A stretch of DNA of 64,000 bases, taken from the NCBI RefSeq assembly GCF_003697345.1, contig NZ_RFLY01000002.1:62001-126000 (forward strand), given 5' to 3'. This stretch comes from Solilutibacter pythonis. Lineage in GTDB: Bacteria; Pseudomonadota; Gammaproteobacteria; Xanthomonadales; Xanthomonadaceae. A program made the translations under genes and the position numbers. This document shows positions 16,505 to 26,300 of the stretch, one piece after another. Below the pieces are notes generated by a model. The model searched no databases and had not been told where the DNA came from. It was given only the letters and a program-made list of their open reading frames with translations. How positions within the stretch are numbered: position 1 is the stretch's first letter; each line of letters opens with the position of its first letter.

Positions 16505-17602
16505 ATGGAATACCGCATCTGGCCGGACGCGCCGTCGCTGCCGCCCGGGCCTCCACCGTTGCCGGAATCGCACCATCGCCCGCAGTTCTCGGGGAGCGCG
16601 CGCGAGTTCTTTGGCATCTGGTTCGTCAACCTGCTCCTGTCGATCCTGACGCTCGGCATCTATTCCGCCTGGGCCAAGGTGCGTACCGAGCGCTATTTCT
16701 ATTCCAATACCCGGCTGGCCGGCGCGGCGTTCGAATACATCGCCGACCCCATCGCCATCCTCAAAGGACGTCTCATCGCCTACGCGATCGTGATCGTGCT
16801 GGTGCTGAGCTCGCACTTCTTCAAATTGCTGTATCTCGCGCTCATCATGCTGGTGTTCGTGGCGATGCCGGCCTTCATCGTGTGGTCGCTGCGCTTCCGT
16901 GCCCGCAACTCGCTCTGGCGCGGCCTCGGTTTCCGTTTCGACCAACCGCTCGGCGATGGCTATATGCCGTTCTTCTTGTGGAAGATTCTGTCGAGCATCA
17001 GCCTGGGCCTGCTCTCGCCGGTGGCGCGGATGAAACAGCAGGAATTCGTGGTGGAAGGGCATCGTTACGGCGTCAAGCGCTTCCGTTTCCAGGGCGAGTT
17101 GGGCGATTACTACAAGGAATTCCTCGCCTCGCTGGCGCTTGGCGTCGCCGTGATGGTCGGTATCGGCGTGCTGACGGCGGTGATCGGCTTCTTCGTCAGG
17201 CAGGCCACGGGCATCAATGGCAGCGATGTACTGATTACCAGCCTCTTCATCGTGGTCGGCGCGTTCTATCTGCTGTTCTTCGTGCTGCTCGTCTTCCTGC
17301 GCGTGCGCTACACCAACCTGTTGTGGGGGAACGCCGCGCTCGGGCCGCATCGTTTCGAGTCCACCCTGCGTGCCCGCGAGGTGATCTGGATATACGCAAG
17401 CAATGCCCTGGCTATCGTGTTCAGCCTGGGGCTCGCGGTGCCGTGGGCGATGATCCGCCTGGCACGCTACCGCGCCCGGCACTGGACGCTGGTGGCGATG
17501 GGCGATCTTGACGATTTCGTCGCCTCTTCCGACATGCGCGTGCGCGCCACTGGCGCCGAACTGGTGGATGCCCTCGATACCGGATTCGACTTTGGACTCT
17601 GA
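16505..17602 (+). CDS. DUF898 (YjgN-family) inner-membrane protein
   Basis: The 365-residue protein has a proline-rich cytoplasmic start and then six or so membrane helices. The segments SAWAKVRTERYFYSNTRL and a second copy-like RVRYTNLLWGNAALGPHRFES are the repeated signature of the YjgN/DUF898 family, whose function is unknown. The stop lies inside the start region of the M48 protease gene (overlap about 35 bases), so the two are translationally linked. This pair (DUF898 plus M48 peptidase) recurs as neighbours in other proteobacteria to my knowledge, suggesting a joint role in envelope protein quality control; that role is only an inference. Confidence 0.82.
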   Translation: MEYRIWPDAPSLPPGPPPLPESHHRPQFSGSAREFFGIWFVNLLLSILTLGIYSAWAKVRTERYFYSNTRLAGAAFEYIADPIAILKGRLIAYAIVIVLVLSSHFFKLLYLALIMLVFVAMPAFIVWSLRFRARNSLWRGLGFRFDQPLGDGYMPFFLWKILSSISLGLLSPVARMKQQEFVVEGHRYGVKRFRFQGELGDYYKEFLASLALGVAVMVGIGVLTAVIGFFVRQATGINGSDVLITSLFIVVGAFYLLFFVLLVFLRVRYTNLLWGNAALGPHRFESTLRAREVIWIYASNALAIVFSLGLAVPWAMIRLARYRARHWTLVAMGDLDDFVASSDMRVRATGAELVDALDTGFDFGL

Positions 17603-18620
17603 AGCGCTCGACGCGCTGTGGTCTGACGGCCGCGCGAGTCGCGTCAGGCCGCTGCGTCTGTCGCGTGTCGGTTCGTTGCTGCGCGGCGAATCCGCCGATG
17701 GCGAGGTGCGCGAATGGCCGCTTGCCGACATCCGCATCAGCCCGCGGCTGGCGCGCACGCCACGCACGTTGGCGCTGCCCGACGGCGGCCGAATGGAGCT
17801 TGCCGATGCGCCGCTGCTGGATGTCTGGTTCCCGCGCGCGCCGAGCCGGATGGAGGCGCTGGCCGATTGGCTGGAGCGGCGGCGCTACGCCATTCTCGCC
17901 TCGGCGCTGCTGGTCGTGGCCGGCATCATTGGCTTCGTGCAGTTCGGCTTACCGTGGGGCGCGCATCGCATCGCCGAGCGTATCCCGCCCAGTGTCGAAA
18001 AAAACTCCAGCGATCAGGTGGTGCGGATTCTGGAACGCTTCCATGTGGAAGCCTCGAAACTGCCCAAAGCGCGTCAGGCGCGGTTAGCGGCGGCATTCCG
18101 CGAACTGGTGGCGGGCGAACCACGCGCCGGGCAGATGCGGTTGCATCTGGTCGATGCGTCGGATATCGGCCCCAATGCCTTCGCGTTGCCCGATGGCCGC
18201 ATCTACCTGACCGACCAGTTGGTCGAACTGGCCAGGAACGACGATGAATTGCTCGCGGTGCTCGCGCACGAGGCCGGGCATCACGTCCACCGCCATGGTA
18301 TGCGCGGGGCGATCGAAGGGGCTTCGGTCTTCGTCCTGGCCGGATTGCTGCTGGGCGATGCCTCGGGTTCCTCCCTGGCGGTGTCGTTGCCGGCCACTCT
18401 GCTCAGCAATGGTTTCTCGCGCGACCACGAACGCGAGGCCGACGCCTACGCCTTCGACTTGCTGAAGCGCCGGGGCCGCTCGCCGCGCGATTTCGCCACC
18501 CTGATGGCCCGGCTGAGCCAGGCCAACGGCAGCGATGATGGGGACATCGCCAGCTTCATCTCCACCCACCCCTCAAGCCAGGCGCGCATGCGTGCGGCGG
18601 AACAGGCGGCCAAGCCCTGA
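17568..18620 (+). CDS. M48-family membrane metalloprotease
   Basis: The 350-residue protein (start at the ATG overlapping the DUF898 gene; a TTG at 17592 is an alternative) has an N-terminal domain, one membrane helix (about residues 105-130, ILASALLVVAGIIGFVQFG), then a zinc peptidase domain. The HExxH motif is in LAHEAGHHVHRHG, and the third zinc ligand is the Glu of DHEREADAYAF. The catalytic domain should face the periplasm. Family members such as HtpX and BepA degrade misfolded envelope proteins. It overlaps the preceding membrane-protein gene and probably works with it. Confidence 0.85.
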   Translation: MPSIPDSTLDSEALDALWSDGRASRVRPLRLSRVGSLLRGESADGEVREWPLADIRISPRLARTPRTLALPDGGRMELADAPLLDVWFPRAPSRMEALADWLERRRYAILASALLVVAGIIGFVQFGLPWGAHRIAERIPPSVEKNSSDQVVRILERFHVEASKLPKARQARLAAAFRELVAGEPRAGQMRLHLVDASDIGPNAFALPDGRIYLTDQLVELARNDDELLAVLAHEAGHHVHRHGMRGAIEGASVFVLAGLLLGDASGSSLAVSLPATLLSNGFSRDHEREADAYAFDLLKRRGRSPRDFATLMARLSQANGSDDGDIASFISTHPSSQARMRAAEQAAKP

Positions 18621-18633
18621 TCGCTGGCCGCTT

Positions 18634-18663
18634 TTGACCGCCATCCGCCATTGCCGTTATACT
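18634..18663 (+). promoter_or_regulatory. Promoter of the rpsP-rimM-trmD operon
   Basis: TTGACC at 18634-18639 and TATACT at 18658-18663 are separated by 18 bases, about 50 bases before the rpsP start. The block around the -10 is nearly identical to that before ffh. Confidence 0.65.
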
Positions 18664-18713
18664 TCGCGGCTTACCTCGGCACCCCGCCGACCGGGCTACA
18701 CAGAGACAAGACA

Positions 18714-18971
18714 ATGGTCAAGATTCGCCTTACCCGTGGCGGCGCCAAGAAGCGCCCCTTCTACCACATCATCGTCACCGACAGCCGCAGCGCCCGCGAT
18801 GGTCGCAACATCGAGCGCGTCGGTTACTTCAACCCGGTGGCTTCCGGCAACGAGAAGCGGGTGGAAATGGACGTCGAGCGCGTCAAGCACTGGGTGGGCC
18901 ACGGCGCCCAGATGACCGAGAAGGTCGGCGCGCTGTTCAAGGAAGCGCAGAAGACCCAGGCCGCCGCCTGA
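18714..18971 (+). CDS. rpsP: 30S ribosomal protein S16
   Basis: The 85-residue protein begins [19 protein letters not shown], the invariant S16 start, and continues with [21 protein letters not shown]. It binds 16S rRNA in the 5' domain and helps fold the small subunit. It opens the classical rpsP-rimM-trmD-rplS cluster, with rimM 45 bases downstream. A good promoter lies about 50 bases upstream. Length and sequence are normal. Confidence 0.98.
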   Translation: MVKIRLTRGGAKKRPFYHIIVTDSRSARDGRNIERVGYFNPVASGNEKRVEMDVERVKHWVGHGAQMTEKVGALFKEAQKTQAAA

Positions 18972-19016
18972 TGCCGTGGGCGCATCCACCGCGCCCGCAT
19001 CGATGACGGAAATCGG

Positions 19017-19538
19017 ATGAACGCTTCCGTCGCTCCCTCCAAACGCATCCTGATCGGCAAGATCATGGGTGCGTTTGGCGTTCGTGGGGAGTTGAAAATC
19101 CAATCGCACACGGCGCCGGAGACGGCGATCTTCCGCTACCAGCCCTGGTGCCTGCGCGATGCCCACGGGAACGAGCGCGAAGTCGTGGGGGCGAAGGGGC
19201 GCGCCGCCGCCAAGGGCGTGGTGGCGACGCTGCCCGGCGTCGAGGACCGAGAGGCCGCCGAGGCGTTGCGCGGCGTCGAAATCCTCGTCCCACGCGAAGC
19301 GCTGCCGCCGCCGAAGCCCGGCGAGTACTACTGGGTCGACCTGGAAGGGCTGCGGGTGGAAACGGTCGAGGGCATCGCGCTCGGCATCGTCGATCACGTC
19401 TTTTCCACCGGCGCCAACGACGTGCTGAGCGTGCGCGGCGAGCGCGAGCGGATGATTCCCTTCGTCCAGCCCGATGTGGTGACGAAGGTGGACGTCGATG
19501 CCGGCTTGATCGTGGTCGACTGGGACCCCGATTTCTGA
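19017..19538 (+). CDS. rimM: Ribosome maturation factor RimM
   Basis: RimM helps assemble the head of the 30S subunit by binding S19 and the 16S 3' domain. The 173-residue protein has the N-terminal RimM barrel ([22 protein letters not shown]) and the C-terminal PRC-barrel, marked by [16 protein letters not shown] and [10 protein letters not shown], ending in the family's VDWDPDF. It lies between rpsP and trmD, nine bases before trmD, in the conserved order, and is probably translated from the same message. Confidence 0.97.
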   Translation: MNASVAPSKRILIGKIMGAFGVRGELKIQSHTAPETAIFRYQPWCLRDAHGNEREVVGAKGRAAAKGVVATLPGVEDREAAEALRGVEILVPREALPPPKPGEYYWVDLEGLRVETVEGIALGIVDHVFSTGANDVLSVRGERERMIPFVQPDVVTKVDVDAGLIVVDWDPDF

Positions 19539-19547
19539 GGCGCGGCG

Positions 19548-20294
19548 ATGCGCATCGATGTCCTCACCCTGTTTCCCGATTTCATCCGCCAAGCGGTTGC
19601 CTTCGGCGTGCTCGGGCGCGCCTGCGAGCGTGGCCTGTTGCAGGTCGAGGCGTGGAATCCGCGTGATTACGCCGAGGGCAATTATCGTCGCGTCGATGAC
19701 CGTCCGTTCGGTGGTGGTCCCGGCATGGTCATGATGGTCGAGCCGCTTTCGCGCGCGTTGGCCGCCGCGCGTACCGCGGTGGAAGGCCCGGCCCACGTCA
19801 TCCATCTCAGCCCGCAGGGCCGGCCGCTGATGCAGGCGAGGGTGCGCGAACTGGCGCTGATGCCGCGGCTCGTCCTCGTCGCCAGCCGCTACGAAGGCGT
19901 GGACGAACGCTTCATCGCGCGCGAGGTGGACGAAGAAATCTCGCTCGGCGACTATGTGCTTTCCGGCGGCGAACTGGGGGCGGCGGTGCTGGTCGATGCC
20001 ATCGCCCGCTTGCAGGAAGGCGCTTTGAACGATGCCGAATCGGCCGCGCAGGACAGCTTCGAAAACGGATTGCTGGACTGCCCGCACTACACCCGGCCGC
20101 TTCGGCATTCTCATGGCGAGGTGCCGCCGGTGCTGCTGTCCGGCAACCATGCCGATATCGCCCGTTGGCGTCGCGAGCAATCCCTGGCGCGAACCCTCGC
20201 GCGCCGCCCCGACCTGCTGGAGACCGCGCCGCTGACCGCCGCCGATCGGCGCTGGCTGCAAGCGGCGGACGGGCAAGGTGGCGAATCCACCTAA
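19548..20294 (+). CDS. trmD: tRNA (guanine37-N1)-methyltransferase
   Basis: TrmD methylates G37 next to the anticodon using S-adenosylmethionine, preventing +1 frameshifts. The 248-residue protein starts [12 protein letters not shown], shows [15 protein letters not shown] (tRNA/G37 site) and the deep trefoil-knot SAM site [11 protein letters not shown] and [13 protein letters not shown]. Asp in VDERF-region catalysis is conserved. It follows rimM by nine bases. Length and motifs are those of a working enzyme. Confidence 0.97.
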   Translation: MRIDVLTLFPDFIRQAVAFGVLGRACERGLLQVEAWNPRDYAEGNYRRVDDRPFGGGPGMVMMVEPLSRALAAARTAVEGPAHVIHLSPQGRPLMQARVRELALMPRLVLVASRYEGVDERFIAREVDEEISLGDYVLSGGELGAAVLVDAIARLQEGALNDAESAAQDSFENGLLDCPHYTRPLRHSHGEVPPVLLSGNHADIARWRREQSLARTLARRPDLLETAPLTAADRRWLQAADGQGGEST

Positions 20295-20321
20295 GCGCCT
20301 GTTGCGGCGAGGAAAATCCGC

Positions 20322-20327
20322 TATACT
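20322..20327 (+). promoter_or_regulatory. Probable rplS promoter -10 element
   Basis: TATACT in GCTATACTTGGCGGC resembles the -10 blocks before ffh and rpsP and lies 78 bases before the rplS start, in the 111-bp gap after trmD. It would let rplS be transcribed apart from trmD. The -35 is unclear. Confidence 0.45.
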
Positions 20328-20405
20328 TGGCGGCTTCGTTCCACCAGCCAGGACGCGGGTCCGCGTGCACTCGCGCCTATAAACCACAAATACACAGGCA
20401 AAACC

Positions 20406-20822
20406 ATGAGCAAGCCCTCTCTGCACAACCTCATCAACGAGTTCGAATCGGCCCAGGCCGAACGCAAGCTGCCGGAATTCGGCCCGGGCGACACCGTCAT
20501 CGTCAACGTCAAGGTCAAGGAAGGCAACCGCGAGCGCGTCCAGGCTTATGAAGGCGTGGTCATCGCCAAGAAGAACGCGGGCCTGAACTCCGCCTTCACC
20601 GTACGCAAGATCTCGCATGGTTATGGCGTCGAGCGCGTGTTCCAGAGCCACAGCGCCGCCATCGAGTCGGTCAAGGTCAAGCGCCGTGGCGCCGTGCGCG
20701 CCGGCAAGCTGTACTACCTGCGTGGCCTGGAAGGCAAGGCTGCCCGCATCCGTGAAGATCTGGCCGCCGTCGCTAAGGCCAAGGCCGAAGCCAAGGCTGC
20801 CGCTGCCGCTGCCGCCGAATAA
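20406..20822 (+). CDS. rplS: 50S ribosomal protein L19
   Basis: The 138-residue protein contains [44 protein letters not shown] and the [15 protein letters not shown] segment of L19, which sits at the 30S-50S interface. The C-terminal tail is an Ala/Lys/Glu-rich extension ([18 protein letters not shown]) beyond the usual 115-120 residues, common in Xanthomonadaceae. It ends the rpsP cluster and is followed by a strong terminator. Confidence 0.97.
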   Translation: MSKPSLHNLINEFESAQAERKLPEFGPGDTVIVNVKVKEGNRERVQAYEGVVIAKKNAGLNSAFTVRKISHGYGVERVFQSHSAAIESVKVKRRGAVRAGKLYYLRGLEGKAARIREDLAAVAKAKAEAKAAAAAAAE

Positions 20823-20846
20823 TTCGCCGTCTTACGCGATTGCCGC

Positions 20847-20875
20847 AACGGCCGCCCAAGGGCGGCCGTTTGCAT
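20847..20875 (+). terminator. Rho-independent terminator after rplS
   Basis: AACGGCCGCCC (20847-20857) and GGGCGGCCGTT (20860-20870) form a perfect inverted repeat followed by TTGCATTTT. It lies 25 bases after the rplS stop. Confidence 0.85.
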
Positions 20876-21065
20876 TTTCGTGCGGTCGAACGTCGGGTGT
20901 GGCCGCCCTCCAAAACGTGGCTATTCGAAAGCCGAAGATTCAAGTGATGCTCCACGGCGCCGGCGGGGCGAAGCATTGCCATAGCTTACCGGGAGTGCCA
21001 GTGACAGAGTATCTGTCTGAATGGATGGCCGGGTTTTACCTGCACCGTTTATTGCCACTGGAAGT
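20876..21065. other. Gap without recognised genes
   Basis: This 190-bp stretch after the rplS terminator holds no convincing gene or RNA. A segment at about 20946 starts like the last relic repeat (GATGC) two periods earlier, but the match fades and I do not count it. Confidence 0.5.
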
Positions 21066-21343
21066 GATGCAATAACGTCTGCCGCGTGGGCGTGACGTAC
21101 CGGTCATCTTCCGACGTTCGGTGGTAGGACGTTTCAATTCCCGCACCCATAAGATTATGCCCCCGGAGGCCGATGCGCCGCTATGTTTCAATTCTCATGC
21201 CGCAATGGTATGACGAGGCCGCACCCGTAGCAGAAAACTGGCTGATCTGTTTCAATTCCCATGCCCGCAATGGTATGACTTTGCAAACAACAAGTCCGCA
21301 TTATCGCAATGCGTTTCAATTTCCACACTCGCGCGGGCCAAAG
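21066..21343 (-). CRISPR. Relic type I-C-like CRISPR array, five repeats, no cas genes
   Basis: Repeats of about 31 bases begin GTTTCAATTC on the plus strand at 21131, 21185, 21249 and 21313, with a worn fifth copy at 21066-21096. The two best copies (21185 and 21249) differ by one substitution and one missing base. Their inner part CATGCC-CGCAAT-GGTATG forms a 6-bp stem with one G-U pair. Spacers are 34, 23, 34 and 33 bases. On the minus strand the repeat would start GTCATACC and end ATTGAAAC, the form of type I-C repeats. Outer copies are badly mutated and no cas gene is near, so the array is probably dead. Confidence 0.75.
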
Positions 21344-21981
21344 CAATTCCTGCCATTGGATCAGGTGCAGGATCGGTCGATGCCATTCGTGGCGCGATTC
21401 GAAGAATTAAGGCGTGTGTGCATTGTTCGAGGTTTCCCGAGGTTTGGCCCGTTGCTTGAGGCAGCCCGATAACAAGCACTTCCGTTGCAAGTTACCGTGT
21501 GCGATATCCATTGGGCTGGCTCGTCGGATGGCAAAGCTCTGAGTCACCCTTTTTTCTCATGGATGGAAACTTTCTGGCCGCGACTGTAATCGCCAACTGC
21601 TTTTCCGTTGGGGGACGCTCTTTGGTTGGCGGATGTTGGCCTGACGTACAAATGCTCGGTTGACGACTATTTGGCTACAGCAGGCGCCGTGTTTTGGTGA
21701 TTGGAAAGTGTCTGGTTGCCCGGCTCCGTGCTGGCAGGGTTCCTCCCGTACATTGAGGTCATGCCCGCAACGGCCAGCAGTGTCAATAAACCAAGCTCGG
21801 AATATTTCCGGGTCATGCACAGGCTCCATCCACGCGTCTGGGAGCTTGAGCCAATCGCTCCCCCGCGAACAGGGATGCGTTGACCTCACGTATCAGGCGG
21901 CAGCGAAGTGCGTGATATGCAAACGGTCATTATCGATGTCCGCCAGAAAACGAGCCGGACCGCGCGATGCGGAGCTGGGGA
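21344..21981. other. Gene-poor stretch next to the CRISPR relic
   Basis: No recognisable gene lies here. Open frames on both strands (for example 21557-21889 minus, 110 codons) lack ribosome-binding sites and recognisable domains. Its composition looks less GC-rich than the rest of the window, in line with acquired or decaying DNA. A short block at 21760 (CATGCCCGCAACGG) resembles the core of the I-C-like repeats but is out of register with them. Confidence 0.5.
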
Positions 21982-22383
21982 TCAACTCTGTGGCTTGATG
22001 CGATGAAGCGCGCAGAGCTTGTTGCCATCCGGGTCCCGGACATAAGCGAGGTAAAGCGGGCCAAAACCGCCCTGGCGCGGCCCGGGCGGGTCTTCGATCG
22101 ATTGCCCGCCATTTGCGATCGCCGCTTCGTGGAAGGCGTGTACTTGCTCCGGGGAGTCGCATTTGAAGCCGATCGTTCCGCCATTGGCCGTGGTGGCCGC
22201 CTCGCCATTGATGGGTTCGGCGACGCAGAAGGTGCTTCCGTCGTTCTGGTAGAAAAGCCTTGTGTGTCCAGTGGGGGCTTGGTTGCGGAAAGGTTCACCC
22301 GCTCCCAATACGGCCAGCACCGCGTCGTAGAAACGTTTCGAGCGTTCGATGTCGTTGGAACCAACCATGACGTGACTAAGCAT
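21982..22383 (-). CDS. VOC-superfamily (glyoxalase/bleomycin-resistance-like) protein
   Basis: The 133-residue protein is a single vicinal-oxygen-chelate domain pair: MLSHVMVGSNDIERSKRFYDAVL opens the first beta-alpha-beta-beta-beta unit with a possible metal His4, and YLAYVRDPDGNKLCALH closes the second with the typical RDPDGN turn. An SD-like GGAGAG precedes the ATG. Members range from glyoxalases and dioxygenases to resistance proteins, and the substrate cannot be told. It is a single gene in a gene-poor region and may have been acquired; 232 bases upstream hold no clear feature. Confidence 0.85.
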   Translation of the reverse strand: MLSHVMVGSNDIERSKRFYDAVLAVLGAGEPFRNQAPTGHTRLFYQNDGSTFCVAEPINGEAATTANGGTIGFKCDSPEQVHAFHEAAIANGGQSIEDPPGPRQGGFGPLYLAYVRDPDGNKLCALHRIKPQS

Positions 22384-22615
22384 TCGTTCTCTCCTGTTTC
22401 AATGTGGGTTTCCAGCTTGCCAGGTATCAAATACGACAGTTGAAGTAGCCGCCATCAATCGGGCGTGGCGATACTCCATGTCTTCGATTCGCCCAGCCGC
22501 GAAGCCGAGAGCCAAGTGTGTGTCAGCGCGTGAACAAGGCCGTGAAGCGGGCCCGGCTTGAACGCATTATGGGGTGGCGCGGAATGGTAAGGGCCACCAA
22601 ATTCATGTGTGGCGG

Positions 22616-22882
22616 CTAATTATCGTGACGACGCAGAAGGCGGTGCGCGGCCCAGAACACGCTGACGGGAACCAGTACGAAAACCGAAATGGAGATGATG
22701 ATTGCAATCGTGCTGGGTATGCCGGCCCCAAATGACAGTGCAAAGGCCAGGCCGTTTACCGCGTTTGCCGGATTAATGGACGCAAGCAGCCCCGCGTTGT
22801 CGGGTGCGCCGGAGAATAGTAAACATAATGCAAGGAATGTCACGACTGATGCAATGAGTGAAATCGCCACGCTGCGTTTCAT
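22616..22882 (-). CDS. Small two-helix membrane protein of unknown function
   Basis: The 88-residue product starts MKRSVAISLIASVVTFLALCLLF (described in part; first helix residues 3-24), has a short external loop (SGAPDNAGLLASINPANAVN), a second hydrophobic zone around residues 45-75, and a basic tail ending RLLRRHDN. GGGAG lies eight bases before the chosen ATG; a longer start at 22909 is possible but lacks one. I do not recognise the family. It is isolated between the VOC gene and mfd, both on the same strand. Confidence 0.6.
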   Translation of the reverse strand: MKRSVAISLIASVVTFLALCLLFSGAPDNAGLLASINPANAVNGLAFALSFGAGIPSTIAIIISISVFVLVPVSVFWAAHRLLRRHDN

Positions 22883-23369
22883 GAACCAATCTCCCTGGAT
22901 GAGAAGCATATTGTGCCCGAATCAAGCCGCGCGGCGAAGCGGTACCGGCTTGAGTGCGCTGCTGGCACCCTAGCAGAGGCGCGTGGCAAAGTCACCAATG
23001 GCATGAGTGCGCTCCCCCGGTGCGGCCAGGGGAGGGAGGTGGGATCTTGCGATGTCTGGGCTGATGAACTGCGAGATGCCCGGAATTACTTGGCCGCGAG
23101 GGGTGGTCTGTTTTGGGGCGCGGGTGAAAAACAAGCGCGGGTATGCCCATCTATTCCGAATGGGTGGAGGCGTCGCCGGGATGGCGGTGGCCGCGCGGTG
23201 GCAAAGCGAGATTTGCCGCTGGAAGGGTATCTCGCAACGATGCTGGTGGTTGCGGCGAAGCTTGGCGCCTGACAAAGAGCTTGGCGGCAGTGAGACACGC
23301 CCGGATGTTTGCAGGATGCGGCGCGCGCGGCAGCGCCGGGATGGCTCTGCCGCCCAGGTATTCTCCAAT
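22883..23369. other. 487-bp gap before mfd's 3' end, no recognised feature
   Basis: Open frames exist on both strands (plus 22913-23272, minus 22970-23368), but neither has a ribosome-binding site, a recognisable domain or convincing codon use. I see no repeats, tRNA or clear terminator. It may be debris from the acquired region to its left. Confidence 0.5.
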
Positions 23370-26300
23370 TCAGGCGGTGTCGCCCTTCAGCAGGGTGATC
23401 AATCCGCGCGCGGTTTTCAGACGCGCTTCGGCATCGGGCAAGTCGAGAGTGGTGATGCGCAGTTTGTCCGGGCCGTCCATTCGATAATGTTTGGGCTGGC
23501 CCTGGATCAGCCGGATCACCGACATCGGGTCGACGTTCGGGGTTTTTTCGAACTGCACGCGGCCAGCGTTTTCGCCCAGTTCCAGTTTGCGGATGCCGAG
23601 CAGGGTCGATTGCTGTTTCAGCTCGGCAATGGCGAACAGGTTTTTGGCCGGGTCGGGCAGCAGACCGAATCGGTCGATCATTTCGACCTGGAGTTCGCGC
23701 AGCGCCTCCGCGTCGCGCGCGGCGCTGATGCGCTTGTACAGCGTGAGCCGGGCGTGGACGTCGGGCAAGTAGTCTTCGGGAATCAACGCGGGAACGTGCA
23801 ATTCCACATCCGCGCCGCGGTGGTCGTGCGCATCGGCATCCGGCAGCTTGCCTTGCTTGATCGATTTGACCGCGCGTTCCAGCAGCTCGGTGTAGAGGCT
23901 GAATCCCACTTCGGCCATTTGTCCGCTTTGTTCCTCGCCAAGCAATTCGCCGGCGCCGCGGATTTCCAGGTCGTGGGTGGCGAGGGTGAAGCCGGCGCCG
24001 AGTTCGTCCATCGAACTGATGGCGTCGAGGCGTTTCCTTGCGTCCTCGCTGATCGACTTGCGCTCGGGAATCACCAGATAGGCGTAGGCGCGATGGTGTG
24101 AGCGACCGACACGTCCGCGCAACTGGTGCAATTGGGCCAGGCCGAATTTATCCGCGCGGTTGATGATGATGGTGTTGGCATTGGGAATGTCGATGCCGGA
24201 TTCGATGATGGTGGAGGCGAGCAGCACGTTGAAGCGCTGCTTGTGGAAATCCAGCATCACTTGTTCCAGCTCGCGTTCGGGCATCTGGCCGTGGGCGATG
24301 CCGATGCGCGCTTCCGGCACCAATTCGGCCAGTTCGCGCTGCATGCGGCCGATGCTCTCGACGTCGTTGTGGAGGAAATAGAGCTGGCCGCCGCGCGCGA
24401 GTTCGCGCTGGAAGGCTTCGCGCAGGAGCGCGCTGTCCCAGGCGGTGACGAAGGTCTGCACGGCGAGGCGGTTGGCCGGCGGGGTGGCGATGATGGAGAG
24501 ATCGCGCAGGCCGGCCATCGCCATGTTGAGTGTGCGCGGGATCGGCGTGGCGGTGAGCGTCAACAGGTGCACGTTGGCTCGCAAGGCTTTCAGCGCTTCT
24601 TTCTGGCGCACGCCGAAACGTTGCTCTTCATCGACGATGACCAGGCCCAGATCCTTGAAGCGCACGTCCGGCTGCAAGAGCTTGTGGGTGCCGACGATCA
24701 CGTCGATCCCGCCGCCTTCGACCTTCTCCAACGCGGCCTTGGTGTCCTTGGCCGATTTGAAGCGCGAGAGCACTTCCACTTTCAAGGGCCAGTCGGCGAA
24801 GCGGTCGCGCAGCGTGCGGTAGTGCTGTTCGGCGAGCAGGGTGGTCGGTACCAGCACCGCGACCTGTTTACTGGCGGTGGCGGCGGCGAACGCGGCGCGC
24901 ACGGCGACTTCGGTCTTGCCGAAGCCGACATCGCCGCAGACAACGCGGTCCATCGGCTGCGAGGAGGCGAGATCGCGGATCACCGCCTCGATGGCCGCGT
25001 GCTGGTCGGGCGTTTCCTCGAACGGGAAGCTGGCGGCGAAGGGTTCGTACATCGCGCGGTCGACATCGATGGCGATGCCGGCGCGGGCCCGCCGCTTGGC
25101 CTGGATGTCGAGGAGTTCGGCGGCGACGTCGCGCACCTTCTCGGCGGCTTTCTTCTTCGCCTTCGTCCATTGTTCGCCACCCAGGGAATGCAGCGGAGCG
25201 GTGTCGGGCGAGGCGCCGGAATAGCGGCTGACCAGGTGCAATTGGGCGACCGGCACGTACAGGCGGTCGCCCTTGGCGTATTCGATGTCGAGGTATTCGC
25301 CGCGCTCGCCGCCGGTCTCCAGCACGATGAGACCGCGATAGCGGCCGACGCCGTGGTCCTCGTGGACGATGGGCGAGCCTTCGCTCAGTTCGCCGAGGTC
25401 GCGGATGATCGCTTCCGGCGCGCTTCCGGCGCGTTTGCGGCGGCGCGGCTGGGCGGCGCGCTCGGGGAACAACTGGCGCTCGGTGAGGATCGCGCGCGCG
25501 GGCGCGTCGGTGGCGAAGCCGTCGTCGAGCGGGGCGACGGCGATGCCGAAACGTGCGCTGGCGGTGGTCTGCAAATCCGCCAGCACGTCCGGTTCCAGCC
25601 CGGCGGCGGCCAGCACTTCCAGCAGCGCTTCGCGGCGGCCGGGCGATTCCACGGCGATCACCACTTCGCCCGGGTAGCCGCGCAGGAAGGCTTTGAGCGC
25701 GGAAGCCGGCTCGGCGTGGTGTTCGGACAGCGGTAGGTTGGGGACGGTCTGGGCGCCGAGCGGATGTGCCTCGCCGTGGCGTGGATGGCCGCTGCCAAGC
25801 ACCTCGATTCGCCGGCCCTCGTTCAGTTTTTCCCGCAGGGCGTTGGGGCTGAGGTAGAGCGCGGTGGGCGGCAAAAGCGGGCGTTCGGCATCGTGGCGGC
25901 GCTGCTCGTGGCGTTCGCCGGTCTGTAGCCAGAATTTTTCCGCCGCCTCGGCCACGCCCTCGGCGAGCAGCGGCAGGGTTTGTGGCGGCAGGTAGTCGAA
26001 CAGGGTGGAGGTGCGCTCGCCATCGCGGCGCGGCGCGAAGAACAGCGGCAGCCACGCCTCGATGCCGGCCGGCGCCAGGCCATTTTTCAGATCCTGATAG
26101 AGCGCGGATTTGCGGGTATCGATGCCGTGTTCCTCGCGCAGCGACGCCAGCGCCCGTTCGCGGGATTCCTCGTCCATCGGCACTTCGCGGCCGGGCAGGA
26201 GGCGCACGGCCTCCACCTTGTCGGCCGAGCGCTGGGTCTCGGGGTCGAAAGCGCGGATCGAATCGATTTCGTCATCGAACAACTCGATGCGATAAGGCGT

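Noticed and set aside
15032-17767. 911-codon minus-strand frame opposite ffh and the DUF898 gene
   Set aside because: His/Ala/Gly/Arg-rich composition with no domain; it is the antisense of confidently assigned genes.
21749-21780. Another I-C-like repeat around CATGCCCGCAACGG
   Set aside because: Only the core 11-13 bases match, the flanks do not, and the position is out of register with the 64-base spacing.
22913-23368. Open frames of 119 and 132 codons in the gap before mfd's 3' end
   Set aside because: No ribosome-binding site, no recognisable domain and overlapping frames on opposite strands; not called as genes.
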